Shown here: positions 9,020 to 16,931 of the stretch, one piece after another
How positions within the stretch are numbered: the first letter of the stretch is position 1
Layout of the letters: each line of letters begins with the position of its first letter
NCBI GenBank assembly: GCA_024687655.1
Contig: JAILEN010000168.1
Span: 1-42,176 of the forward strand
Direction of reading: 5' to 3'
Source of the DNA: Lachnospiraceae bacterium
GTDB taxonomy: Bacteria > Bacillota > Clostridia > Lachnospirales > Lachnospiraceae
DNA: 42,176 nt
Program-made: the position numbers and the translations under genes
The notes under the pieces: model-generated
What the model saw: only the letters and a program-made list of their open reading frames with translations
Databases searched by the model: none
Told to the model about the DNA's origin: nothing

Positions 9020-10741
9020 ATGGACTATAGAAAAGAGTATGAAAAATGGGTGAACGCACCCTACATAGACGACAAGACCAAGGAAGAGCTTAGGGGCCTC
9101 ACCGATGAAAAGGAGATCGAGGACCGTTTTTACCGCAATCTGGAATTCGGTACCGGAGGCCTCCGGGGTGTCATCGGTGCGGGTACCAACCGCATGAACA
9201 TCTACACCGTGCGGCTGGCCACCCAGGGACTGGCAGACTATGTCAACGCCTGTGGCGGTGCAGACCGGGGTGTGGTCATAGCCTATGATTCCCGTCGTAT
9301 GTCGCCGGAGTTTTCCAGGGAGGCGGCGCTGGTTTTAAATGCCAACGGCATCAGGACCTATCGTTTTGAGAGCCTGCGTCCCACACCGGAGCTGTCCTTT
9401 GCAGTCAGAGAGCTTGGCTGTATCGCAGGTATCGTAGTGACTGCCAGCCACAATCCCAGAGAGTACAACGGCTACAAGGTGTACTGGGAGGATGGTGCAC
9501 AGATCACTCCGCCTCATGATAAGAATATCCTTGAGGCTGTGGCAAAGGTTACGGATATCGCTGCGGTAAAGACCATGACCAGGCAGGACGCCAGGGCAGC
9601 AGGTCTGTACAAGGACATCGGAGAAAAGGTTGACGACGCCTATATCCGTGAGGTAAAAAAGCAGTCTATACATCCGGACATCATCCGAGAGGTGGCAGAT
9701 GACATTACCATTGTCTATTCACCCTTTAACGGTTCGGGCAACAAGCCGGTGCGCCGGATACTCAAGGAGCTTGGTTTTACAAAGGTTCATGTGGTCCGTG
9801 AGCAGGAGGCTCCCGATGGTGAGTTTCCCACCCTGCCCTATCCCAATCCCGAGGATCCCAAGGCATGGGAGCTGGCTGTGGAGCTGGCAAAAAAGGTGGA
9901 TGCGGATATCGTTTTAGCCACCGATCCCGATGCCGACAGACTGGGTGTATACTGTAAGGATACAAGGTCCGGGGAGTATATCCCCTTCACCGGTAACATG
10001 TCCGGCATGATCATTGCGGAATACATTTTGCGCGAGCTGTACAATATGAATGTTATGCCCACACATCCGGCACTGGTGGAGACCATCGTCACCACCGACA
10101 TGGCAAAGCTCATTGCCAAAAACTATGAGGTGGATGTGGTGGAGGTGCTTACCGGCTTTAAGTTCATCGGTGAGCAGATCAGACTCTTTGAAGAGAACCA
10201 GACCTATCATTATATCTTCGGACTGGAGGAGAGCTACGGCTGTCTGGCCGGTACCTATGCCCGTGACAAGGACGCCTGCGTGGCGGTGATGCTCCTTTGC
10301 GAGGCGGCTGCTTTTTACAAGCAGCAGGGCAAGACCCTTTGGGATGCCATGTGCGACATGTATGAGAAGTACGGGTATTTCCGCGAGGGACTCTATACGG
10401 CTACTCTCCCCGGCAAGGACGGAGAGGAAAAGCGCAATGCCATCATGGATGCAGCCCGCAATAATCCTCCTTCCACCCTTGCAGGAAAGAAGGTGCTGGC
10501 AGTCAGGGATTATGGTGCAGATGTCCGTAGGGATCTGACTACCGGTGAGGAGACGTCCACCGGGCTTCCCAAATCCAACGTGCTCTACTATGAGCTGGAG
10601 GATGATTTCTGGTGCTGCATCAGACCTTCCGGTACAGAGCCCAAGATCAAGTATTACTATGGGGTCAAGGGCAGGGATCTGGCTGAGGCTGACACTCTTC
10701 TCGCCACCATGCAAAATGAGGCTATAAAGATTGGTAACTAA
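9020..10741 (+). CDS. Phosphoglucomutase/phosphomannomutase (alpha-D-phosphohexomutase)
   Basis: 573 aa, the long PgcA-like form. The phosphoserine loop GIVVTASHNPREYNGYK has its catalytic Ser at residue 143. The metal loop is ATDPDADRLGV near 303, the sugar-binding loop FGLEESYGC, and the phosphate-binding loop RPSGTEPKIKYY near 534. It converts hexose 6-phosphates to 1-phosphates. The window also encodes mannose-6-P isomerase and two mannose-1-P guanylyltransferases but no other mutase, so this enzyme may supply mannose-1-P as well as glucose-1-P (inference). GAGGA at 9009-9013 supports ATG 9020. Confidence 0.92.
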   Translation: MDYRKEYEKWVNAPYIDDKTKEELRGLTDEKEIEDRFYRNLEFGTGGLRGVIGAGTNRMNIYTVRLATQGLADYVNACGGADRGVVIAYDSRRMSPEFSREAALVLNANGIRTYRFESLRPTPELSFAVRELGCIAGIVVTASHNPREYNGYKVYWEDGAQITPPHDKNILEAVAKVTDIAAVKTMTRQDARAAGLYKDIGEKVDDAYIREVKKQSIHPDIIREVADDITIVYSPFNGSGNKPVRRILKELGFTKVHVVREQEAPDGEFPTLPYPNPEDPKAWELAVELAKKVDADIVLATDPDADRLGVYCKDTRSGEYIPFTGNMSGMIIAEYILRELYNMNVMPTHPALVETIVTTDMAKLIAKNYEVDVVEVLTGFKFIGEQIRLFEENQTYHYIFGLEESYGCLAGTYARDKDACVAVMLLCEAAAFYKQQGKTLWDAMCDMYEKYGYFREGLYTATLPGKDGEEKRNAIMDAARNNPPSTLAGKKVLAVRDYGADVRRDLTTGEETSTGLPKSNVLYYELEDDFWCCIRPSGTEPKIKYYYGVKGRDLAEADTLLATMQNEAIKIGN

Positions 10742-10747
10742 GGAGTA

Positions 10748-10774
10748 AGGGGATTTGTCCCCTGTCTTATTTTT
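10748..10774 (+). terminator. Short terminator-like hairpin
   Basis: AGGGGA (10748-10753) and TCCCCT (10758-10763) form a perfect 6-bp stem with loop TTTG, followed by GTCTTATTTTT. It lies between the mutase stop and the AAAGGAGGT binding site of the next gene, so it may be only partly effective. Confidence 0.5.
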
Positions 10775-10794
10775 ACAAAGGAGGTTGACCTATC

Positions 10795-11688
10795 ATGATA
10801 CTGGACAATTCAACAACGAAGGCACAGGAGTATTATACCTATCCGAGAAAGCTTGAAAACTACAAATGGTTCAAGCCTATTCTCACAATGCTCCTTACGG
10901 CGGTTTTCTATGTTATTTTTATAGGGGTGTTGACGGCAATAAGCATGCTTCTTGTCAGTGGCTCCGGCTCCGACCCGAAAGATTTTATTGAGGCTATGTC
11001 CGGGGGCTATGATACCATGGATGTGTATTCCGCACCGGGTGCACTCGCATCACTGGGCACCCTGGGAGTGTTTATCCCGGCACTGTTTTTGGCTATAAAG
11101 ATCACAAAGGAGAGACCCATCGCCTCCATTCACAGTTCACGGGGCGGTTGGAATAATCGCTTTTTTACCAGGGCGATTTTAATAGCACTTGTGGTCAATG
11201 CCCTTCCCCAGATAATAATAGCTGCTGTAGAAGGCGGGTTTAAAAACTTTGAAATAAGGTACACTGTGGCCGGTTTCATAGTATTTCTGATCTTTCTTCC
11301 CCTGCAGTGCATGGCGGAGGAATATGCTTTCAGAGGTTTTATAGGTCAGACACTGGGAGCATGGTTTAAAAACCCCGTGGTTCCCATCATTGTTTCCACC
11401 ATCTGCTTTATGGTATTACACGGATATAACGGCATCGGACAGTTCGGTATTTTTGTTTCCGGTCTTGTCTTTGCCATGGGTGCCTGGTATACAAAGGGCC
11501 TTGAGGTTGGATGCGCATCCCATATCGTAAACAATTGGTTTACATTTTTCCTCTCGGGAATAGGGGTAAGCCGCACCACTGCAGATGTGGACATACCCGG
11601 GCTGATCGTGGATATAGCGGTAAATCTGGCCTTTATCGCAGGTGTGATCATCCTTGACAAAAAGTTCCATTGGTTCAGTGAGGAATAA
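10795..11688 (+). CDS. CPBP-family intramembrane glutamic protease (Abi/CAAX-like)
   Basis: 297-aa polytopic membrane protein. The three family motifs are intact: EEYAFR (about 175-180), FMVLHGYNG (His near 209) and HIVNNW (His 243, Asn 247). It is therefore probably an active intramembrane peptidase of the Rce1/CPBP group. In bacteria these serve prenyl-like processing, bacteriocin self-immunity or regulated proteolysis; the substrate cannot be told here. The first 30 residues are cytoplasmic and hydrophilic. The AAAGGAGGT binding site is strong. A clear terminator follows, so it may be a single-gene unit. Confidence 0.88.
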   Translation: MILDNSTTKAQEYYTYPRKLENYKWFKPILTMLLTAVFYVIFIGVLTAISMLLVSGSGSDPKDFIEAMSGGYDTMDVYSAPGALASLGTLGVFIPALFLAIKITKERPIASIHSSRGGWNNRFFTRAILIALVVNALPQIIIAAVEGGFKNFEIRYTVAGFIVFLIFLPLQCMAEEYAFRGFIGQTLGAWFKNPVVPIIVSTICFMVLHGYNGIGQFGIFVSGLVFAMGAWYTKGLEVGCASHIVNNWFTFFLSGIGVSRTTADVDIPGLIVDIAVNLAFIAGVIILDKKFHWFSEE

Positions 11689-11706
11689 TTTTAGATAACG
11701 TGATTT

Positions 11707-11736
11707 AGGACGAGATTTTTATCTTGTCCTTTTTTA
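11707..11736 (+). terminator. Rho-independent terminator
   Basis: AGGACGAGAT (11707-11716) pairs with ATCTTGTCCT (11721-11730) over a TTTT loop; the stem is followed by six T. It ends the CPBP gene and separates it from the convergent regulator. Confidence 0.85.
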
Positions 11737-11757
11737 TTGCAGTAAAATACCCTGAAT

Positions 11758-12090
11758 CTAACTCATCTCGACAAAAATGTTGAGGTACCTAATCAAACGA
11801 TCTATTTCCTGAGGATCATGTTTTTTAAGTATCTGTACAATATCATTAGGAAGTTCTGCAAGCATATTATTCCTTTCATCTCCGAATATCAGATAATCAA
11901 AACTGCAATTAAAAATCTCGCAAAATCTTATCATTTGTTTCAGTGAGAACGATGAGGTGGAGTTCTCAACATGGCTGACATGTTTTGAAGTAACGTCGAG
12001 CATTTCAGCTAAGGTCTCCTGTGTCATTTTTTTAGAACGACGGACAGCAGCTATCCGTGTGCCTATCATGGAATATTCAATATCGGTCAT
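11758..12090 (-). CDS. XRE-family helix-turn-helix regulator
   Basis: 110 aa. The HTH_3 domain is at residues 8-62: GTRIAAVRRSKKMTQETLAE, then MLDVTSKHVSHVENSTSSFS. The tail continues with the spacing seen in small Lachnospiraceae repressors. GGAGG lies just before the ATG on the minus strand. It is convergent with the CPBP gene and divergent from the decayed PP-loop gene. It may regulate itself or that neighbour; no operator was identified. Confidence 0.88.
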   Translation of the reverse strand: MTDIEYSMIGTRIAAVRRSKKMTQETLAEMLDVTSKHVSHVENSTSSFSLKQMIRFCEIFNCSFDYLIFGDERNNMLAELPNDIVQILKKHDPQEIDRLIRYLNIFVEMS

Positions 12091-12252
12091 AATAGATCCT
12101 CCGTTTTCAATTTTAATAAAAGTGTAGATTTCGCAAGGAGCTAGTAAAACTATCTGCTTAGTCTAAAAAATTCAAAATAAGTATATCTAAAAGGTTTAGT
12201 TTTCCCGTCAAAAGTGGTATATTAAAAGCTGTGATAAACGGGGAGAGTAAAC

Positions 12253-13030
12253 ATGAACTGGTGTGATACCCATAATATCCCGGTGTTTGACGATGTTTGC
12301 CCATTATGCGGCGGTGCCGCAAGAGAAATTTCGGCTGATATACGTCCGGTTTTTCCGGAGGAAAAATTGCTTTTGGCAATAGTCAAGGGGAAAGAACCAG
12401 ATCATTACCAAAACAAATCGGTGTGGAATATCAGCAAATGGTACATCGTAGACGGGAAAAAAGAAGAGATTAGAATCGGAGAGCTTAACAAGCTGTCACT
12501 AGAGGATATAGAAGCCATCAAAAAAACCTATGATGCAAATGTTGATTCCCTTGATTATGAATGGTTTGAAACTAATATATCGTGCTTCGTAGAAGCTAAT
12601 AAAGAGCACTTCGATGTTATTAATACAGAGGCGATTTCATATATCCAGTCATATAAAGATCGATATGACATTAATGACATGATGGTGTCATTTAGCGGTG
12701 GAAAGGATTCAACGGTTACATCACACCTGGTTAACACCGCATTTGGAACGAATAAAATAATTCACATTTTCGGAGACACCACCTTGGAGTTTCCGACGAC
12801 GATTGAATATAAAAAGAGATTTAACAAAAACGAAGAATCAAAGGGTGTAAGGATTCTTACAGCGAAAAATCGCGAAAAAAACTTTGATGATCTTGTTAAG
12901 GTGGTAGGTCCGCCAAGCAGGGTTATATTGTACACGTCGTATATCAAACTATGAAAAAATTGATAAATTGTCGAATGATAGAAAAGAAAAAAAGACCAAA
13001 AAGATAAAAAAGATAAGTCTTTGCTGGTAG
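12253..13030 (+). pseudogene. PP-loop PAPS-reductase-like protein, truncated by deletions and a frameshift
   Basis: The first 227 or so residues match the zinc-ribbon plus PAPS-reductase family: CDTHNIPVFDDVCPLCGG, DIRPVFPEEKLLL, PP-loop MVSFSGGKDSTVTSHL, HIFGDTTLEFPTTIEY, and VKVVGPPSRV. In relatives, the last stretch runs on into a Cys-rich active-site segment of the MRWCC type. Here the frame ends after VILYTSYIKL at 12954. Shortly before that stop another frame (from 12935) reads RRISNYEKIDKLSNDRK, resembling the family's later GIRRxES...KYE segment, and it stops at 13030. The Cys-rich segment and the C-terminal half are missing, so the gene is dead or sharply shortened. Family members include enzymes of sulfur transfer and DNA-modification systems, but no such partners are next to it. 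Confidence 0.7.
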
Positions 13031-13251
13031 AGGATGAATTTTATAATTGGTTAAGAAAGAATGGGTTTACGGAACGAGCCATAAGTCTGTACAGAGAAAT
13101 TGCACAGGAAGACATAGCGATTTTTGAGATCAAGGATGAGTCGGGGTTGAACAGATACATAAAGAAAAGGACGAAGGGGCATTCTGGAACGAAAAGAAAT
13201 TTTTACCAATATTATTTTAGGTTTTTTAAAGGGCTTGATGCCTGGGGGTGA
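13021..13251 (+). pseudogene. Fragment resembling a SAM-like N-terminal domain
   Basis: An open stretch of 76 codons (VEDEFYNWLRKNGFTERAIS, later GTKRNFYQYYFRFFKGLDAWG) resembles the helical N-terminal domain found in tyrosine recombinases and some restriction proteins. It has no ribosome binding site and the only start is a TTG. It follows the broken PP-loop gene directly. I read it as the remnant of a second gene joined by deletion. The identity is uncertain. Confidence 0.35.
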
Positions 13252-13425
13252 CATGAATCTTGGAAACACGACAGTATCCAGCTTCATTATATAGCAGGGA
13301 AGCTTTACTAAGTCAGAAGCCATGGTGAATTGTAGCGTGTATACCTTTGGTAAGCATCCAGCCTAAGACGAAGTGATATGGTGACGGATAGTAGGTCTAA
13401 ATGGACGTCCGTAAGATAAATATTA
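13252..13425. other. Non-coding stretch, no gene recognised
   Basis: No convincing reading frame. It holds short inverted motifs (for example GGACGTCC at 13403-13410) but nothing I can name. Together with the preceding fragments it looks like an eroded region. Confidence 0.4.
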
Positions 13426-13500
13426 CATCCACAAAATCATAATAAGATATGGTATGTCAGTCCCGCCGCTTATATGTGGCGGGATTGTTATGATTTTTTT
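13426..13500 (+). terminator. Terminator-like hairpin, left copy of a direct repeat
   Basis: CATCCACAAAA then AATAAGATATG lead into a hairpin: AGTCCCGCCGC against GTGGCGGGATT. The hairpin is followed by TGTTATGATTTTTTT. The same string recurs at 18107-18170 in the same orientation. A weak extended -10 (TGGTATGTC) lies just before the stem, so the element may combine a promoter and a terminator. Confidence 0.6.
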
Positions 13501-13522
13501 AATTCGACCCCAATTTTAAAAA

Positions 13523-13591
13523 AAGACCTCCGTATGTATAAACATAAGGATCCAAAAGCAGCGGTTGTTTATGTTTTGAAACGGAGGTTTT
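13523..13591 (+). promoter_or_regulatory. Leader hairpin covering the ribosome binding site of the surface-protein gene
   Basis: AAGACCTCCGT (13523-13533) pairs with ACGGAGGTTTT (13581-13591), 11 bp with one G-T pair. An inner stem pairs AAACATAA (13540-13547) with TTATGTTT (13569-13576). The Shine-Dalgarno GGAGG (13583-13587) is wholly inside the 3' arm, four bases or more before ATG 13595. Read on the minus strand the same hairpin ends in a T run and would be a terminator. Confidence 0.6.
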
Positions 13592-13594
13592 ACT

Positions 13595-16153
13595 ATGTAT
13601 AAAAGACATCTAAAAGGACTTTTCGTCGGTGCGCTGGCAGCATCGATGGTGCTGTCAAATATACCGCCCATGAGGATAGTGGCGTCGGACGTCACCGGGA
13701 CGGTGAATATCACAACGGGAAGCATAGGAACGAATAATGTTACGTCTGCCGTAAAAAACGGCACCACTACCTACACTGTTGGGGCGGATGGTACCTATGA
13801 GTTTACGGGGACCAATGCCAATGTGGCCATAGTAGTTGCCAAAAACGTAAATGCCACCCTGGTCTTAAATGATCTTACCATTGACGACAGCGGACTTTCC
13901 GCCGCAACCGACAGCAGCACGGAGGAGATAATCGGAGGCAAGGCCGGATCCGTAATGGGTATCGTATTGGAAGGAGATTCCACCATTTTGGCCAATCCCG
14001 ATAATACTACCTTAGAGAGCGCGTTCAAGCACAAGAAAAATGGTGAGAACACAATGTCATTTTCCGGAACGGGAACACTCACCATCTCCGGCACATCGGA
14101 CGATGCCATAAAGTACAAGGGTGGTACGGTGGAGATATCCTCGGGATCCATCACCATAAATGACTGCCACGGCGATGGCATCCAGGCAGAAAACGTATAT
14201 GTCAGCGGCGGAGCTTTGGACATCACCACGGTTTATGAAAATGCATCCACCGGTTATTACGGAACATCAAATTACAACAATATCACCGAATCCGGCAGTA
14301 CCAAAACGGAAACCGTAACCTATGATACGGGAAGCCATACCGGAATAAAGGCGGGCACCAAGGAAAAAACTTATGTATACACCACAAGCTCCGATGAGGA
14401 CTATGTGGCAGGGACCACCTACAGCGACAGTGCATCCGGCGGGCTGTATATCAGTGGCGGACAGGTGGATATAGATACTACGAATGCGGGGCTGAAGGCC
14501 AACGGGTTATCATCTTCCGGAAGCTATACCAGGACATCCTCGGGAGTATACATTATCGGATCGCCGGATGACGGACTGCACTCCAACAATGATCTTTTTA
14601 TCACGGGAGGCACCATAAATATCACTGCATATTACGATGGTATTACTTCAGCAAATTATCTGACCATCACCGGCACACCTGTCATAAATATCACGGAAGC
14701 ATACGAGGGAATGGAGGGCGCTGACATCGTAGTGGGTACAAGCGGTTCATCCACAGGCCCCGAGATAAGTATCGTTTCAGCAGATGACGGTATCAATGCG
14801 GCCCACAAGACATCAAGCTATGTGTATGCGGATACCGATGAGACAAGCTACACAAAGACATCGGTGACTACAAGTAATAATTCATTTACAATTTACAGCG
14901 GAAGCATAGACATAGATATCGACAGCGCCGGGACAAAGACTACTTCACTAAATGGCACAAGCATCCAGTACACTTCGTCCGGTGACGGCATAGACTGTAA
15001 CGGATCCATGGATCTGGAGGGCGGCACCACCCTGGTGTATGGACAGAGCAGCGGTGACAACTCACCCCTGGATATGGACGGTACCGTTACCCTGGGAAGC
15101 GATGCAACCGTACTGGCTGCAGGCTGCAACTCCATGGGAGAGTGTGCACCATCGGCAGGAAGCGGAGTCTATCTGACTTACGGAAGCTCGGGAAATATGG
15201 GACCTTCCGGCAATGCGGCTTCCGGGGGCAATATGATGCCCGGTGGAAACAGGAGACCTTCTGAAAACGCGACCATAGCGGCTGGATCGGCATTTACTGT
15301 TACAAACGGTGATACAACCATTTACTCCGGCACTCTTAAAAATGCGGCATCCTTCGTATTTTTTGCATCACCTTCACTGACATCCGGCACAAGCTACACG
15401 GTAGGAACAGGCTCGTCTTCTTCGACGGTCACGGCCCAGACAGCCGGAAGCGGGAGCGTGAGTAACAACGAAACTTTTGTACCACAGACTGACAGCAGCT
15501 CATCCAGTGGCAACAGTTCCTCCGGCAGCAGCAGTTCATCCAGCGGCAGCAGCTCATCGGGTAGCAGTTCCTCCGGCAGCAGCAGTTCATCCAGTGGCAG
15601 CAGTTCATCGGGTAGCAGTTCCTCCGGCAGCAGTGGTTCTTCCGGCAGCAGCTCATCGAGTTCCACCACAACTACAACCACTACCACCTCATCCTCATCG
15701 GAGGAGGTATCCGTTGGAGATACCGTAAGTGAGACAGATACCAGTGGTAATGAGGTCAGCTACAAGATCACCGGAGATTCGACCGTAAGCTACAAGGTGG
15801 AAGACGTGGTGTCAAAAACATTGATCGTCCCGGCTACCGTCAGCATCGGCGGCCAGACATACAAGGTCACCAGGATCCAGGCGGGCGCCCTGAAGGGCAA
15901 TGAGGACATTAAAAAGGTTGTTATAGGAAGCAATATAAAGGTGATCGGTGCAAAGGCATTCGCCAACTGTAATAACTTGAAGACCATAACCGTAAACGGA
16001 AGCACCCTGAAAAAAGTCGGGAAAAAAGCATTTAAAGGTATTTCAAATAATGCTACAATTAAGGTCAGCGGAACAACGTCACAGGTGAAGGCGGCAAAGA
16101 AGCTGATAAAGGCTTCAGGAACCGCTAAAACGGTTAAGATAAAAAAGGCATGA
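13595..16153 (+). CDS. Secreted Cthe_2159-like carbohydrate-binding protein with Ser/Gly linker and BspA-type LRR
   Basis: 852 aa. A signal peptide (MYKRHLKGLFVGALAASMVL, cleavage likely near residues 26-31) precedes a long beta-helix-like region of repeated turns: VAIVVAKNVNATLVLNDLTI, SGTGTLTISGTSDDAIKYKG, DGLHSNNDLFITGGTINITA. This is the pattern of the Cthe_2159 (DUF4353) family, whose founder binds cellulose and pectin-like acid sugars. A Met/Gly/Pro-rich stretch follows, then a Ser/Gly linker (about 632-700). A BspA-like leucine-rich repeat ends the protein (IKVIGAKAFANCNNLKTITV). No LPXTG anchor or late membrane helix is seen, so it is probably released or held non-covalently. It is the first gene of an operon with sigI (3-base gap) and rsgI, suggesting that polysaccharide sensing and this binding protein belong together. 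Confidence 0.8.
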   Translation: MYKRHLKGLFVGALAASMVLSNIPPMRIVASDVTGTVNITTGSIGTNNVTSAVKNGTTTYTVGADGTYEFTGTNANVAIVVAKNVNATLVLNDLTIDDSGLSAATDSSTEEIIGGKAGSVMGIVLEGDSTILANPDNTTLESAFKHKKNGENTMSFSGTGTLTISGTSDDAIKYKGGTVEISSGSITINDCHGDGIQAENVYVSGGALDITTVYENASTGYYGTSNYNNITESGSTKTETVTYDTGSHTGIKAGTKEKTYVYTTSSDEDYVAGTTYSDSASGGLYISGGQVDIDTTNAGLKANGLSSSGSYTRTSSGVYIIGSPDDGLHSNNDLFITGGTINITAYYDGITSANYLTITGTPVINITEAYEGMEGADIVVGTSGSSTGPEISIVSADDGINAAHKTSSYVYADTDETSYTKTSVTTSNNSFTIYSGSIDIDIDSAGTKTTSLNGTSIQYTSSGDGIDCNGSMDLEGGTTLVYGQSSGDNSPLDMDGTVTLGSDATVLAAGCNSMGECAPSAGSGVYLTYGSSGNMGPSGNAASGGNMMPGGNRRPSENATIAAGSAFTVTNGDTTIYSGTLKNAASFVFFASPSLTSGTSYTVGTGSSSSTVTAQTAGSGSVSNNETFVPQTDSSSSSGNSSSGSSSSSSGSSSSGSSSSGSSSSSSGSSSSGSSSSGSSGSSGSSSSSSTTTTTTTTSSSSEEVSVGDTVSETDTSGNEVSYKITGDSTVSYKVEDVVSKTLIVPATVSIGGQTYKVTRIQAGALKGNEDIKKVVIGSNIKVIGAKAFANCNNLKTITVNGSTLKKVGKKAFKGISNNATIKVSGTTSQVKAAKKLIKASGTAKTVKIKKA
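15518..15660 (+). repeat. 51-bp tandem repeat coding for a Ser/Gly linker
   Basis: Units start at 15518, 15569 and 15620, each beginning tcctccggcagcagcag. The first two are full length with few differences and the third is partial. The length is a multiple of three, so gain or loss of units keeps the frame. Confidence 0.85.
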
Positions 16154-16156
16154 TAA

Positions 16157-16882
16157 ATGGTTTCGGACAGGATCAGGGATAATGAAAAAGCCATAGCGGC
16201 AGCAGCTGACACTGCTAAAAAGGAGCAGTTCCTTGCACAGGAAAAGGCGCATATACTGCGCCTTGCTGCCGTCATCCTAAAACGCAGGATCACAGACAGT
16301 GATGACGAGTGGTCCATAAGTCTGATCGCGGTGTCCGACGCTATTGACAACTACAATGAAAGCAGAGGCGATTTTTGGGGCTATGCAGCCGTGGTGGTCA
16401 GGAACAGACTATATGACTATCTGCGAAAGGAAAAGCGCATTGGTGAGCATGAGATGACCGTTTCCCCGGAGGCATTTTCGGGAGATGGAGGAGCTGATGA
16501 CGAGACGGATGCAGCCAGGCTTTCGGTGTCGAAGATGTCCTCCGAACACAGGGTGGAATCGGATCTGAAGGAGGAGCTTCGCGCACTAAAGGAAGAGCTT
16601 TTGGAATACGATATTACCTTCCGTGATCTGGCAGAGTCCTCTCCGAAGTCACAGAAAACAAAAAAGGAATGCGCCCTGGCGTTAGCGGCCATGTTTTTAC
16701 CGCCGCCACTTTACGACCTTTTGGTAAAAAAGAAAAAGCTACCCATGAAGGAGATAGAGCTTCGCACTCAGGTGAAGAGAAAGCTTTTGGACAGACACAG
16801 GAAGCATCTGGTGGCGGCGACTCTGGTATGTGCGGAGGATTATCCCATATTAAGAGAGTATTTTCCCTATGAGATAGGTTGA
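16157..16882 (+). CDS. sigI: RNA polymerase sigma factor SigI
   Basis: 241 aa, usual SigI length. The region-2 signature is clear: DDEWSISLIAVSDAIDNYNE, then GDFWGYAAVVVRNRLYDYLR (residues 48-90). The C-terminal half holds the SigI-specific helix-turn-helix region (EYDITFRDLAESSPKS and onward). The gene starts three bases after the surface-protein stop, so expression is coupled. Alternative sigma factors of this group are held by membrane RsgI proteins and, in cellulolytic clostridia, switch on glycoside-hydrolase and binding-protein genes. The next gene is its RsgI. Confidence 0.85.
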   Translation: MVSDRIRDNEKAIAAAADTAKKEQFLAQEKAHILRLAAVILKRRITDSDDEWSISLIAVSDAIDNYNESRGDFWGYAAVVVRNRLYDYLRKEKRIGEHEMTVSPEAFSGDGGADDETDAARLSVSKMSSEHRVESDLKEELRALKEELLEYDITFRDLAESSPKSQKTKKECALALAAMFLPPPLYDLLVKKKKLPMKEIELRTQVKRKLLDRHRKHLVAATLVCAEDYPILREYFPYEIG

Positions 16883-16931
16883 ACAACTTCCCGCTGCTCT
16901 GCGGCGGACCTGAACAGATGAGGTAACAAAA

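Noticed and set aside
13252-13330. Possible 3' end of an IS200/IS605 element (GGAAGC ... AGAAGCC spacing)
   Set aside because: Only a vague resemblance; no TnpA or TnpB frame is present and the ends could not be identified.
15394-15728. Long open frames on other frames or the minus strand across the Ser/Gly repeat
   Set aside because: They are Leu/Glu/Pro or His/Ala/Pro-rich shadows of the repetitive linker, without binding sites.
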